Source: RYN-230 sp963813975
GTDB lineage: Bacteria > Actinomycetota > Actinomycetes > Streptosporangiales > Streptosporangiaceae
Direction: 5' to 3'
Length of the DNA: 64,000 nt
Assembly: GCA_963813975.1 (NCBI GenBank)
Contig: CAWFAP010000001.1
Span: forward strand, 558,001-622,000
The notes under the pieces are model-generated. The model worked only from the letters and a program-made list of their open reading frames with translations. It searched no databases and was not told where the DNA came from. Made by a program: the position numbers and the translations under genes. Shown one piece after another: positions 1-8,836 of the stretch (the stretch's first letter is position 1; every line of letters starts with the position of its first letter).

Positions 1-1132
1 AGGTCGAGTTGCAGGACACGGCGAACGCCGTCTGCAGACTGGTCGTGCCCAGGTGCTCGTTGGCGTCGTTGTGGAAGGTCCGGCCGCCGATGGTGACCTG
101 GCTGGGGCACTGCACCGTGCTGGCCGGGCGCATCCCCTTCTTGGCCAGGGCCGAGGCGGTGACCACCTTGAAGGTGGAGCCCGGCGGGAAGATGCCGGCC
201 AGGGCGCGGTCGAAGCCGCCCGGCCGCTCGACCACGGCCAGCACCTTGCCGGTGGACGGCTGGATGGCGACCAGGTCAATTGGTTTCGGCGTCGAGGCGG
301 CGGACACGGCCTCGGAGGCGGCCATCTGGGCCCGCATGTCGAGGCTGGTCTGAACGGGCTTGCCCGGGACGGCCGCAAAACGGGCGGCGGTCGCGTCCAC
401 CCGCTTGCCGGGTCCCTCGAGCTTGATGGTCAGTGACGGCCGGCCCGCCAGCTGGGCCTGGTACGCCTGCTCGATGCCGCTCTGGCCGATCGGGTCACCC
501 GCCCGGTAGGGGGCGCCGAGCGCCTTGGCCTGCGCCGCCGTGGCGGCCCCCACAGTGCCGGTGAGCAACGCGATGGAACCCGACTGCGCGATGACCGTGG
601 GAGAGCTCAGCGCGGTGCCGTCGCCGGCCAGCACGGCGGCCCGGGCCGGCCAGACGGCGCTCAGCACGAACCGCTCGCCCGCCCGGAGCCGCGGGTAGAT
701 GGCGGACGGGCTCCAGTCCACCCGCCAGTGCCGGTTCCGGGTCACCAGCCGCAGTTGGCCTGGGTAGGTCCACACGTGCCCGCTGGCCAGGTCCGCGGTG
801 GCCGTGAACCCGGCCCGGGCCGATCCGCCGTTCGCGGTGACCTGGCCGAGCCGCAGGTGGATGCGGCGCAGGCCGAGTTCGGCCGCGGTCTGCCGCAGCG
901 GGGCGGCCAGCCCGGACCCCGGCACGTTGACGCTGACCGTGCCCATCGCGGCGTAGCTGCCTTGCTGCCAGTCCTGCAGGTAGCTGGCGGCGGTCTGCTG
1001 GGGGGTGCCCTGGGTCCGCGTCAGCAGCACGTAGCCCCCGGCCGCACCGGTCGCCACCACGACGGCCGCGACCACGGCCACCACGATGAGGAGAGACCGC
1101 CGCTTCGTCCGGCGCATGCTGCCGTGGCTCAT
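1..1132 (-). CDS. Penicillin-binding protein (transpeptidase), 3' end cut by window
   Basis: A cell-wall DD-transpeptidase that would cross-link peptidoglycan outside the membrane. Reading the complement from the ATG at 1132 gives an open frame to the window edge, so the C-terminus is missing. A short Arg/Lys-rich stretch is followed by one hydrophobic segment (about residues 13-37), a signal anchor. Next come an NTF2-like MecA-N type domain and a PBP dimerisation region. The transpeptidase active-site motif STFK is near residue 319 and the SCN (SxN) motif near residue 372; the KTG motif lies beyond the window. A GGGAAAGG ribosome site precedes the ATG at good spacing, and a second in-frame ATG at 1117 is possible. 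It is divergent from the next gene. The class B PBP family is clear; the exact paralogue is not. Confidence 0.9.
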   Translation of the reverse strand, partial: MSHGSMRRTKRRSLLIVVAVVAAVVVATGAAGGYVLLTRTQGTPQQTAASYLQDWQQGSYAAMGTVSVNVPGSGLAAPLRQTAAELGLRRIHLRLGQVTANGGSARAGFTATADLASGHVWTYPGQLRLVTRNRHWRVDWSPSAIYPRLRAGERFVLSAVWPARAAVLAGDGTALSSPTVIAQSGSIALLTGTVGAATAAQAKALGAPYRAGDPIGQSGIEQAYQAQLAGRPSLTIKLEGPGKRVDATAARFAAVPGKPVQTSLDMRAQMAASEAVSAASTPKPIDLVAIQPSTGKVLAVVERPGGFDRALAGIFPPGSTFKVVTASALAKKGMRPASTVQCPSQVTIGGRTFHNDANEHLGTTSLQTAFAVSCNST

Positions 1133-1314
1133 GGACCGGCCTTTCCCGCTGGGCTGCCGCGGACCGCTGGTCCGCGGACCGGGCCCCAACGATAGCCGCG
1201 CCAGCCACGGCCGTAGCCACGAACCGGGTTAAGGCCACCCGGCCCCGGTTACGCGCCGGGCTGAAAGGGCGGGCCGGCCTGCCGGGACGCAGCCCGGTCG
1301 GGCAGGCTGGTGTC

Positions 1315-2145
1315 ATGGCGGACAACCTCACCCTGATGGCAGTGCACGCGCATCCCGACGACGAAGCCTCAAGTACCGGGGGAGTGCTCGCCCGCTACTC
1401 GGCCGAGGGCGTCCGCACGATCGTCGTCACCTGCACGAACGGCGAGTTCGGGGACGCTCCCGGCGGGATCAAACCCGGCGCCGACGGCCACGACGAGCAG
1501 GAAGTGGCCGAGATCAGGCTGGCTGAGCTCAGGGAATCGGCCAAGCACCTGGGGGTCACGGACCTGGAGCTGCTCGGCTACCACGACTCCGGGATGGTGG
1601 AGTGGGAGTACAAGGACCGGCCGGACGCGTTCTGCAACGTGCCGCTGGACGACGTGGCGGCCCGGATCGGCGCCCTGATCGAGCGGTACCGGCCGCAGGT
1701 CGTGGTCACCTATGACCCTGACGGCGGCTACCAGCACCCCGACCACGTCCACGCCAGCCGCGGCGCGGCCGAGGCGGTCAGGCGTACCGGCATCCCGGCC
1801 AAGCTCTACCTGACGGCGATGCCGGTCAGCAAGTGGCGCGAGCTGTGGACGGCGCTGAAGGAGGCCGGCGCGGAGATGCCCGACGAGGACGGCATCAGCC
1901 CCGAAGCGCAGGAGCAGATGGAGACCTCTGAACGGCGCATCACGACCACCGTCGACATCAGGCCGGTACTGGCCCGCAAGCAGGCCGCGCTGATGGCGCA
2001 CGCCAGCCAGATCAGTGAGTCCTGGTTCAGCAAGATCCCGCCCGAGCTCGGCGAGCGGGTCTTCGGCGAGGAGAGCTTCATCCGGGTAGTGGACTCCACC
2101 GGCGCCCCGGTGCCCGAGGACGATCTCTTCGCCGGTCTCCGCTAG
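1315..2145 (+). CDS. mca: LmbE/PIG-L family amidase, mycothiol S-conjugate amidase-like (Mca)
   Basis: A zinc-dependent N-deacetylase/amidase. In actinomycetes Mca cleaves mycothiol S-conjugates to release mercapturic acids during detoxification, and its paralogue MshB acts in mycothiol synthesis. The 276-residue protein starts with the family metal-binding motif AHPDDE (residues 12-17), has a second metal motif HPDH near residue 142, and the conserved TCTNGEFGD segment at about residue 39. Length and overall pattern fit Mca better than the PIG-L protein at 21584, but MshB is not excluded without alignment. The ribosome site upstream of the ATG is weak. The gene stands alone, convergent with the LigD-like gene. 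Confidence 0.88.
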   Translation: MADNLTLMAVHAHPDDEASSTGGVLARYSAEGVRTIVVTCTNGEFGDAPGGIKPGADGHDEQEVAEIRLAELRESAKHLGVTDLELLGYHDSGMVEWEYKDRPDAFCNVPLDDVAARIGALIERYRPQVVVTYDPDGGYQHPDHVHASRGAAEAVRRTGIPAKLYLTAMPVSKWRELWTALKEAGAEMPDEDGISPEAQEQMETSERRITTTVDIRPVLARKQAALMAHASQISESWFSKIPPELGERVFGEESFIRVVDSTGAPVPEDDLFAGLR

Positions 2146-2177
2146 CCCTCAGCGCGCCGGCCACCCCGGTCTGGTGG

Positions 2178-3809
2178 CTAGCTGATCGGGGGAAGCACCT
2201 GGTCCGTGGCCAGCACGGTGCGGAACGGATCGCCATGCCGGGCCAGCCGGCCCGGCATGTCCCGGATCGTGAACGCGTCGGGCCGCAGCGACGGATCGTC
2301 CAGCTCGTCCCACTCGATGGGCGCGGACACTGGCGCACCCGCCGCGGCCCGCGGGCTGTAGGGCGCGACCAGGGTCTTGTTGCTGGTGTTCTGCGTGTAA
2401 TCGAGCCGGGCCAGCCCGCCCCGCTCGCGGACGTCCCACTTCCAGCTCACCCGGTCCGGCACGACCGCGCCGATGGCCCGGGACAGCTGCTCGACCCAGG
2501 CGCGGGTCTCCTCGAAGGTGGGCCCGGGAGCGAGGGGAATCCAGACATGGATCCCGCGCCCGCCGGTCAGCTTGGGCTGACCGCGCACCTCCAGGTGCTC
2601 CAGGGCGGTGCGGTGCAGCCGAGCCAGCACCAGCACCTCGTCCCACGAGGTCCCCGACCCCGGATCGATGTCGATGAGCGCGTAGGTGGGCCGGTCCGGC
2701 TGATCGGCACAGGCGGTCCAGGCGTGCCATTCCAGGGCACCGAAGTTGGCCGCCCACACCAGCGCGGCCGGCTCATCCGCCACCAGGTAGGTCGTGGTCT
2801 TGCCCGGGCTGGCGTGAGGGTCACGCCAGCGTGGCAGCCACTCGGGGGCGTGATCAGGCAGCTGCTTGTGCCAGAACCCCTTCGTGTCGGCGCCACCGGG
2901 GAACCGGTGCATGTTCAGCGCCCGGCGGGTGAGATAGGGGAGCGCGACCGGGGCGATCTGCGCCGCGTAGCGGACCAGCTCGCGCTTGGTCACCGGCTCC
3001 TCGTCCGGACGGGCGGGGAACAGGACTTTGTCCAGGTTGGTCAGCCGCAGGCTGCGGCCGAATACCTCCCAGGTGCCGCCGGAACCGAGGGCGTCCAGGG
3101 CGGCGAGCTCATCCGGGCCCGGCCCGGCACCGGGGCTGTCCGCCTCACGGCCGGCCGGGCCCTCCGCGGCTGGGTCCGGTGAGCGGCGCACCATGACCGA
3201 CGCCTCAGACGGGGGCAGGTCCGAGCGCCACACCCGCTCCGGATCGGCCTTGACCTCGTCATTCGTGCGCCCGCTGAGCACGGATTGCGGATAATCCTCC
3301 AGGTCCCAGCCCGTGACCGCATACTCGTCGTGCTTGTGCATCAGCAGCCACTGGTTCGAGTCGGGTCCGCCGGTCCGCACCAGGATCAGCCGGCCGCGCA
3401 GCTTCTGCCCGTGCACGTCCGCGTGGAACTCGCCCGCCTCGATCGCGGCGGCCGGGTCGTCCGTAGCGTGCGGCTCCCAGGTGCCGCGATCCCACACGAT
3501 CACGTCGCCGCCGCCATACTCCCCTCGCGGGATCACGCCCTCGAAGTCGAGGTACTCGATCGGGTGGTCCTCGACGTGGACCGCGATGCGCTTCACGTCG
3601 GGATCGAGCGTGGGCCCCTTGGGGACCGCCCAGCTGACCAGCACGCCGCCGATCTCGAACCGGAGGTCGTAGTGCAGGCGCCGGGCCCGGTGCCGTTGCA
3701 CGACGAACCGGCTCTGGCCGGCCGCCCCGTCGCCTGCCTGCTGCCCGGCCGGCTCGGGTGTCCGGGTGAAATCCCGCTTGCGCTGGTACGGCGTGAGCTT
3801 TCCGGGCAT
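2178..3809 (-). CDS. LigD-like DNA repair protein: 3'-phosphoesterase plus polymerase/primase, no ligase domain
   Basis: Predicted end-processing enzyme of bacterial non-homologous end joining. The N-terminal half (about residues 35-200) is a LigD 3'-phosphoesterase domain, with the histidine/arginine motif RRLHYDLRFE and the PRGEYGGG loop. After a Gly/Pro/Glu-rich linker (about 205-235) comes the archaeo-eukaryotic primase-like LigD polymerase domain, with catalytic IDIDPG near residue 378 and the TGGRGIHVWIPL motif. There is no ATP-dependent ligase domain (no adenylation KxDG motif). Mycobacterial LigD is POL-PE-LIG, so this is a PE-POL arrangement that needs a separate ligase. No ku gene lies in the window. 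A strong GGGAGGTGA ribosome site supports the ATG at 3809. Confidence 0.88.
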   Translation of the reverse strand: MPGKLTPYQRKRDFTRTPEPAGQQAGDGAAGQSRFVVQRHRARRLHYDLRFEIGGVLVSWAVPKGPTLDPDVKRIAVHVEDHPIEYLDFEGVIPRGEYGGGDVIVWDRGTWEPHATDDPAAAIEAGEFHADVHGQKLRGRLILVRTGGPDSNQWLLMHKHDEYAVTGWDLEDYPQSVLSGRTNDEVKADPERVWRSDLPPSEASVMVRRSPDPAAEGPAGREADSPGAGPGPDELAALDALGSGGTWEVFGRSLRLTNLDKVLFPARPDEEPVTKRELVRYAAQIAPVALPYLTRRALNMHRFPGGADTKGFWHKQLPDHAPEWLPRWRDPHASPGKTTTYLVADEPAALVWAANFGALEWHAWTACADQPDRPTYALIDIDPGSGTSWDEVLVLARLHRTALEHLEVRGQPKLTGGRGIHVWIPLAPGPTFEETRAWVEQLSRAIGAVVPDRVSWKWDVRERGGLARLDYTQNTSNKTLVAPYSPRAAAGAPVSAPIEWDELDDPSLRPDAFTIRDMPGRLARHGDPFRTVLATDQVLPPIS

Positions 3810-3932
3810 CTGTCACCTCCCGCCCACCGCTCCTGGCATGCCCGCGCCCGCCAACGATCACACCCGCCGCGCCGCGCGCGGGCCTGGAGGCGGGCGTGAG
3901 CGGAGGCAACGGCCTGATCACCGGCTAAAATG

Positions 3933-3948
3933 TTTGCTATCTGGCAAA
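3933..3948. promoter_or_regulatory. Inverted repeat, candidate MarR operator
   Basis: TTTGC-6 nt-GCAAA is a perfect inverted repeat 26 bp upstream of the MarR start. It overlaps a TAAAAT sequence (3926-3931) that could be a -10 element. MarR repressors commonly bind palindromes of this size in their own promoters, so autoregulation is the likeliest reading. It is one of the few AT-rich spots in this region. Confidence 0.5.
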
Positions 3949-3973
3949 TAAGTAACGACGAGAGGTGCTGCCC

Positions 3974-4486
3974 GTGACTGGCGCCGCTGCCGGTGGCCAG
4001 GCCGGGAGCCCGGGCGACGCCGGGGCTGTGATCAGCGACACTGAGGCCCTGGCCAGGACCGAGACAGCCGCCCGGCTGCGCACGGCGGTGGGACGGCTCG
4101 CCCGGCGGATCCGGCCCACCCGGGTCGGGGCCGAACTGACCCTCACCGAGGCCACCGTGCTCGCCACCACGGCCCGCAACGGGCCGGTCGGCCTGTCCTG
4201 GCTGGCCCGCGAGGAAGGCATGAACCCGACCATGCTCAGCCGGGTGGTGTGGCGGCTCGAGGACGCCGGGCTGCTGGCCAGGCGGCCCGACCCGCGCGAC
4301 CGGCGGGCTGCGCTGGTCGACGCCACCCCGGCCGGCCGGCGGCTGCACGACCGGATCCGGGCGGAGCGCACGGACGCGCTGAGCCAGCTGATCGAGCACC
4401 TCGGCGGGCCCGAGCGGGAGGCTCTCGACGCGGCCCTGCCGGTGCTCGAGCAGCTCGCCCGGGACCTCAAGGATCGGCGGCCGTGA
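3974..4486 (+). CDS. MarR family transcriptional regulator
   Basis: A DNA-binding repressor/activator of about 170 residues with the winged-helix fold of MarR. The recognition region reads LSWLAREEGMNPTMLSRVVWRLE, followed by the wing RRPDPRDRRAALV, both characteristic of the family. I place the start at the GTG at 3974, 9 nt after an AGAGG site; an upstream in-frame GTG at 3965 overlaps that site and is less likely. The candidate operator at 3933-3948 suggests self-control. The target genes are unknown. The gene converges with the oxidoreductase at 4521, so that gene is not obviously in the same operon. Confidence 0.85.
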   Translation: MTGAAAGGQAGSPGDAGAVISDTEALARTETAARLRTAVGRLARRIRPTRVGAELTLTEATVLATTARNGPVGLSWLAREEGMNPTMLSRVVWRLEDAGLLARRPDPRDRRAALVDATPAGRRLHDRIRAERTDALSQLIEHLGGPEREALDAALPVLEQLARDLKDRRP

Positions 4487-4520
4487 GCCCCCGGGCCTGT
4501 GGCGCAGCACCTTTCCTTGC

Positions 4521-5504
4521 TCAGGATCCTGGACTGCCGGCTGATTCGCGCAGGGCGGGCAGCAGCTCGTCCTCGGCCCAGGCGATGAACTGGCCCTGCT
4601 GCTCGCCGCCCACCTGGACCAGGGCCAGGTGGGTGAAGCCCGCCTCGGTGAACTGCCTGGCCGCCCTGACGTGCACCGCGGGGTCGGGCCCGCAGGGCAC
4701 CAGCTGGGTGATGTCCTCCTCGCGGACCGGGCTGGACGCTGCGTCGAAGGCCCGCGGCTCGGGGAGCTCGGACATCACCGGCCAGCCGGGTGCGGCCCAG
4801 CGCCACAGCCGCCGGGCCCGGGCCCGGGCCGCCTGCTCATCGGGGTCATAGCAGATCGCCAGCTGCCCGTACTTCGGCTTGGCTTCCCCGCCGGCCTGGT
4901 TGAAGGCCTCGACGAGCGAGGGGTCCGGCTCGGTGGCGATCAGGCACTCGCCCTCGTCCGCGGCCAGCTGAGCGGACTCCGTGCCGGACGCCGCGACGCC
5001 GATGGGCACGGGCGCGTCCGGCAGGTCGTACAGCCGGGCCCGCTCTACCTGGAAATGCCGGCCGCTGAAGTTCACGTAGTCGCCGGTGAACAGGTGCCGG
5101 ATGATCCGGATGGCCTCGCCCAGCCGTTCCTGGCGGATCCGCGGGCTGGGCCAGCCGCCGCCGACCACGTGCTCGTTGAGGTTCTCGCCCGAGCCCAGCC
5201 CTAGCGTGAACCGGCCGCCGGACAGTACCCCGATGGTCGCGGCCTTCTGGGCGACGACCGCCGGGTGATAGCGGAACGTGGGGCAGGTCACCATGGTCAT
5301 CAGCGGGAGCCGGTGGGTGGCCTGCGCCGCGGCGCCGAGCACGGCCCACGCGTAGCCGGAGTGCCCCTGGTCCTCCAGCCAGGGAAAGTAGTGATCTGAC
5401 ATGACCGAGAAATCGAACCCGGCCTGCTCGGCCGCCTGGAGGTCGCTGACCAGCTGCCGGACCGGGGTCTGCTCGCACATGGCCGTGTACCCGAACTGCG
5501 TCAT
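4521..5504 (-). CDS. LLM-class F420-dependent oxidoreductase (G6PDH-like family)
   Basis: A luciferase-like TIM-barrel oxidoreductase of about 327 residues, expected to use reduced or oxidised coenzyme F420. It carries the family segments SDHYFPWLEDQGHSGYAW near the N-terminus and TLGLGSGENLNEH in the middle. These match the actinobacterial 'G6PDH family' of F420 enzymes, of which only some members really use glucose-6-phosphate. I choose the ATG at 5504 (MTQFGYT) rather than the longer frame starting at 5552, because homologues such as the one at 9484 begin just before the same GY(T/F) strand and an AGGG site lies upstream. The substrate is not known. Confidence 0.85.
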   Translation of the reverse strand: MTQFGYTAMCEQTPVRQLVSDLQAAEQAGFDFSVMSDHYFPWLEDQGHSGYAWAVLGAAAQATHRLPLMTMVTCPTFRYHPAVVAQKAATIGVLSGGRFTLGLGSGENLNEHVVGGGWPSPRIRQERLGEAIRIIRHLFTGDYVNFSGRHFQVERARLYDLPDAPVPIGVAASGTESAQLAADEGECLIATEPDPSLVEAFNQAGGEAKPKYGQLAICYDPDEQAARARARRLWRWAAPGWPVMSELPEPRAFDAASSPVREEDITQLVPCGPDPAVHVRAARQFTEAGFTHLALVQVGGEQQGQFIAWAEDELLPALRESAGSPGS

Positions 5505-5629
5505 GGTGGTGGCCCTACCCACGTGGGCGCGCGCATGCGGGTAACGCGGCACAAGTGTCTACGGGACCACGGCCGCAGAACCCGGGTGAACTCCGGCGTA
5601 GCCCGCCCAGCCGGGGGTAGCTGCATGAC

Positions 5630-6400
5630 GTGGACAAGACCACCGAGGGCGCCGGACGCGCCGCCGAACCGGCCGGCCAGCCCGAGCTGTCCGGCGAGGT
5701 AGCCAAGCTCGTCGGCGAGATCAGCGAGGGCAGCCCCCTGTCCCGGCGCCGCCGGGTGATGGCGGCCATGTCCCGGTTCGTCCGCCGGAGCGGCCGGGCG
5801 GGCTGGTCCGGGGTGGCCTCGGGGGGCCGGTGGCTGACCTCCCAGGTGCTGGCCATGGCGCCCCGGCTGCCGGTACGGGACCAGCAGAAGCTGCGCGCCC
5901 AGTTTCCCGGCCTCGGCCCGGAAGAAGTCGCGGACCAGCTGATCAAGGGCGCATCCCGGTCGGCCGCGTCCGTGGGCGCGGCGGTGGGCGCGTCCATGCT
6001 GCTGCCGTTGCCGTCCGCCCCGGTAGAGGTGGCATTCGAGACCCTGGCCGTCGTCGGGATCGAGCTGAAGCTGGTGGCCGAGCTGCACGAGGTCTACGGA
6101 ATGCGGGCCCCGGGTTCGGCCCCCGAGCGGATGCTGGCCTACGTCGTGGCCTGGGCGCACCGGCGGGGTGTGGCCCTGGTGCCCGGCGGACTGGCCCTGG
6201 CCGTGGGTTCGCCGCTGCGCAGGCAGCTGGAGCGGCGGCTGATCGCCCGGGCCGGCCGCAGCGCCGTGTCCCTGGGGCCGATGCTGACCGGAGCCGCCGC
6301 GGGCGCGCTGCTCAACCGGCGGGAAACCCGGCGGCTCGGCGCCGAGGTACGCAACGACCTCCGGCGTCGGTCGGCGCAGGGATCACGCTGGCCTGACTGA
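5630..6400 (+). CDS. Conserved hypothetical protein, possibly EcsC-like
   Basis: A 256-residue basic protein starting at GTG 5630 after a GGGGG site. The central part (about residues 110-160) has a small-residue-rich hydrophobic stretch followed by VEVAFETLAVVGIELKLVAELHEVYG, which resembles the helical 'alpha...AxxYG' signature of EcsC-type proteins. A second hydrophobic stretch lies around residues 178-195, and the C-terminus is Arg-rich. I recognise no catalytic motif. Its job is unknown; the EcsC relationship is a pattern impression, not an alignment. It converges with the STAS gene. Confidence 0.65.
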   Translation: MDKTTEGAGRAAEPAGQPELSGEVAKLVGEISEGSPLSRRRRVMAAMSRFVRRSGRAGWSGVASGGRWLTSQVLAMAPRLPVRDQQKLRAQFPGLGPEEVADQLIKGASRSAASVGAAVGASMLLPLPSAPVEVAFETLAVVGIELKLVAELHEVYGMRAPGSAPERMLAYVVAWAHRRGVALVPGGLALAVGSPLRRQLERRLIARAGRSAVSLGPMLTGAAAGALLNRRETRRLGAEVRNDLRRRSAQGSRWPD

Positions 6401-6440
6401 CCGGAGGACTGACCTGAAGGCGGGGCCGGGCCGGTTCCGG

Positions 6441-6785
6441 CTACGGTTCCACGGCCAGTCCCGGGAGCGCGTCCCAGCCAATGATGGCGAGCACCGCGCG
6501 GATGTGCTGCGGCACATTGCGCAGCCGGACCTGCCGCGCCTGACCCTGGGTGCCGTCGCCGGCCAGGCGCACGATGGCCCGCAGCCCGGCCAGGTCGCAG
6601 TAGCTCACCCCGCTGAGGTCGAGGTGCACATCCTGGTGCCCCTCGGCGAGTTCGTGCAGTGAGGTCACCAGGGCGGGATAGGTCGCCTCATCGATCTCCC
6701 CGGCGATGGCCAGGCCGGCCGGTGAGGCGGTCGGGGTGATCCGCAATGTCCCGTTGTCATACGCGGGATGACGCTCAGCCCTCAC
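6441..6785 (-). CDS. STAS-domain protein, anti-sigma-factor antagonist-like
   Basis: A 114-residue single-domain STAS protein of the SpoIIAA/RsbV type, which would bind an anti-sigma HATPase and release its sigma factor. The core motif reads LDLSGVSYCDLAGLRAI. In phosphorylatable antagonists the turn is DSSG, with the serine that the kinase modifies. Here it is DLAG, so both serines are absent and the usual phospho-switch cannot work at that position. It could be constitutively active or serve another partner. A HATPase protein lies at 43703 and a SigB-like sigma factor at 11036, but neither is adjacent. Confidence 0.82.
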   Translation of the reverse strand: MRAERHPAYDNGTLRITPTASPAGLAIAGEIDEATYPALVTSLHELAEGHQDVHLDLSGVSYCDLAGLRAIVRLAGDGTQGQARQVRLRNVPQHIRAVLAIIGWDALPGLAVEP

Positions 6786-6983
6786 GGATCTACCTCCCTC
6801 GCGCGGCTATGGGGCACCTGCTGCCAGGTGGGCGGGATGAAGAATACGCTGACCAGCGGCACGTCCGCGGGTAACCCAGGCCGGGTCAGGGCCAGGGACA
6901 CCGCCAGCGCCCGGAAGGCCAGACAACTCCCTCCCGGTGCATTCGCGGCCGGGCGGGGTGGCGGTTGCCGGATGCGCCGGCGG

Positions 6984-8759
6984 TCAGCGCGCGTCCCAGG
7001 GACGGGCCAGCCGCGCCGCCGACTCGACCATCCCCGCGTGCACGAACGCCTGCGGCAGGTTGCCGCGCAACTGGTGCTGGCGGGTGTCGAACTCCTCGGT
7101 GAACAGCGCTGGGGGACCGCAGGCCGCCCGGTTGCGCTCGAACCAGCCGACGGCCTCGCTCTCCCGGCCCAGCTGGTGCGTGGCCAGCGCCATAAGGAAC
7201 CCGCAGAGGACGAACGCGCCCTCAGCCTCCTGCAGCGGGCGCTGATCGTGCCGGTACCGGTACACGTAGCCGTCGCTGGACAGGTCGGCCTTGATCGCCT
7301 CGAGGGTGGCCAGGCTGCGCGGGTCGGTCGCGGGCACAGCCCCGCGGATCGCGGCCAGCAGCAGGGCGGCGTCCACGCGGTCATCGTCGGGAGCGCGCTG
7401 CCACCGCCCGCTGGCGTGCACGCTGTCGGCGGCCACGTTAGCCAGGATCGCATCGGCCAGCGTTTCCCAGGCCGCCGCCTGCGCCGGGGTGGCTCCCGCC
7501 GCGGCGATGGCCCGCAGCCCCGCGACGCACATCAGCCTGGAGTGTGCCCAGCGGTGGTTGTCCAGTTCCCAGACACCGGCGTCCGGTTCGCTCCACCGGC
7601 TCTCGATGGCCTTCACCGCGGTCTCAGCCGCCTGCCAGTGCGTGGTGTCCAGGTGATCGTGGCCGGCCGCGGCCGCGAAGAGCTGGAGTGCCTCGCCTAG
7701 CGCGTCGAGCTGGAACTGGCGGTTGACCCAGTTCCCGACCTTGTCCGCGCCGCCCGGGTAGCCGGACAGGCGGGTGAGCGACTTCTCCCCGGGCACCGGC
7801 CCGCACGCCGCAGTGTAGGCGGGCTTCAGGTCAGGGCCGTCGGCCAGGATGCGCTCGGCGACGAAGGAGACAGCGTCGTCCAGCAGACGGTGCGGGCCGT
7901 CGGCGGCCACGGCCTGCCCGGTGTAACACTGGTCCCGGATCCACACGTAGCGGTAGTCGTAGTTCCGGCCGGCTTCGGAGCGCTCCGGAAGCGACATGGT
8001 GGCGGCGGCGACCATGCCGCCGCTACTGCTGGTCAGCCCGGCCAGCACCGCGTAGCTGTGCTGGCTGTCCGCAGTGGCCAGGCTCGGGCCGAGTCGCGGG
8101 ACGGCCGCGGCCCAGGACGTCTCGGTGGCCTGCCATGCCTCCGCGGCGCACACCGGAACCCGCGGCAGCGCCTGGTCCGACATCTCCAGCACCAGGTCGT
8201 GGTGGGCGCCCTCGTCCAGGGCCAGGTGCAGCTCCAGCGCGCCGTCCGCCCGGACGGTAGCGTCCGCGCCGCCCGACCACCGCATCCGAAGCGGGCCGCT
8301 GCGGGCCGTCCACACGCCGCCGGCCTGCCTCAGCCGGCTCATCCGGTAACGCCCGAAGCCGGCCCGCAAGTCCAGGACCACCCGGACCCGGGCCGGGCCG
8401 TCCAGGGCGACGACCCGGCGCAGGACCACCGCCAGGTGCGGATCGCCGGGGTAGGCCAGCGCCTCACGGCATTCGGTGAAACCGCTGCTGGTGATCCAGC
8501 GGCTGCGCCAGATGAGCGTGCTGCCCTCGTAGTACCCGCCCCAGGCGAAGCGCGATTCCTCCGGGGTAACGGCGTAGACGCCGGGACCGCCGATCAGGCC
8601 GGAGAACACGCCATCGGAGTCCCAGCGGGGGGCGCACAGCCAGGCGAAGTCACCGCGGGGGCCGACCAGCGCGCCCCGTTCCCCGTCCGCCACCAGCGCG
8701 TACTCACGCAGTACGTGCGGGGGGAACTCGCCGGCCGCGCCAAGATCGTGACTGCTCAT
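6984..8759 (-). CDS. Glycoside hydrolase family 15 (glucoamylase/trehalase-like)
   Basis: A 591-residue (alpha/alpha)6-barrel glucosidase of the GH15 type common in actinomycetes, where members hydrolyse trehalose or alpha-glucans. The N-terminal beta-sandwich begins LREYALVADGERGALVGPRGDFAWLC. The catalytic domain has NYDYRYVWIRDQCYTG (general-acid region) and, near the C-terminus, LQEAEGAFVLCGF, which contains the second catalytic glutamate. I start it at ATG 8759, right after a GAGGAGAGC ribosome site, not at the longer frame beginning at 8978. Trehalase and glucoamylase cannot be told apart here. Trehalose synthesis genes lie at 46.2-52.6 kb. Confidence 0.87.
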   Translation of the reverse strand: MSSHDLGAAGEFPPHVLREYALVADGERGALVGPRGDFAWLCAPRWDSDGVFSGLIGGPGVYAVTPEESRFAWGGYYEGSTLIWRSRWITSSGFTECREALAYPGDPHLAVVLRRVVALDGPARVRVVLDLRAGFGRYRMSRLRQAGGVWTARSGPLRMRWSGGADATVRADGALELHLALDEGAHHDLVLEMSDQALPRVPVCAAEAWQATETSWAAAVPRLGPSLATADSQHSYAVLAGLTSSSGGMVAAATMSLPERSEAGRNYDYRYVWIRDQCYTGQAVAADGPHRLLDDAVSFVAERILADGPDLKPAYTAACGPVPGEKSLTRLSGYPGGADKVGNWVNRQFQLDALGEALQLFAAAAGHDHLDTTHWQAAETAVKAIESRWSEPDAGVWELDNHRWAHSRLMCVAGLRAIAAAGATPAQAAAWETLADAILANVAADSVHASGRWQRAPDDDRVDAALLLAAIRGAVPATDPRSLATLEAIKADLSSDGYVYRYRHDQRPLQEAEGAFVLCGFLMALATHQLGRESEAVGWFERNRAACGPPALFTEEFDTRQHQLRGNLPQAFVHAGMVESAARLARPWDAR

Positions 8760-8770
8760 GCTCTCCTCAT

Positions 8771-8793
8771 CCGGACGCTCTGGGGGCGTCCGG
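8771..8793 (-). terminator. GC-rich hairpin between MarR and GH15 genes
   Basis: CCGGACGC and GCGTCCGG form a perfect 8-bp stem with a 7-nt loop, between the MarR stop (8837) and the GH15 ribosome site, both on the minus strand. There is no U-tract, so it may be a weak terminator, a transcript 3' end stabiliser, or a leader structure of the GH15 mRNA. Confidence 0.4.
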
Positions 8794-8836
8794 CTACCCT
8801 CGCCTGACCGGGCCAAACGGCCGCCGCGGGGTACGA

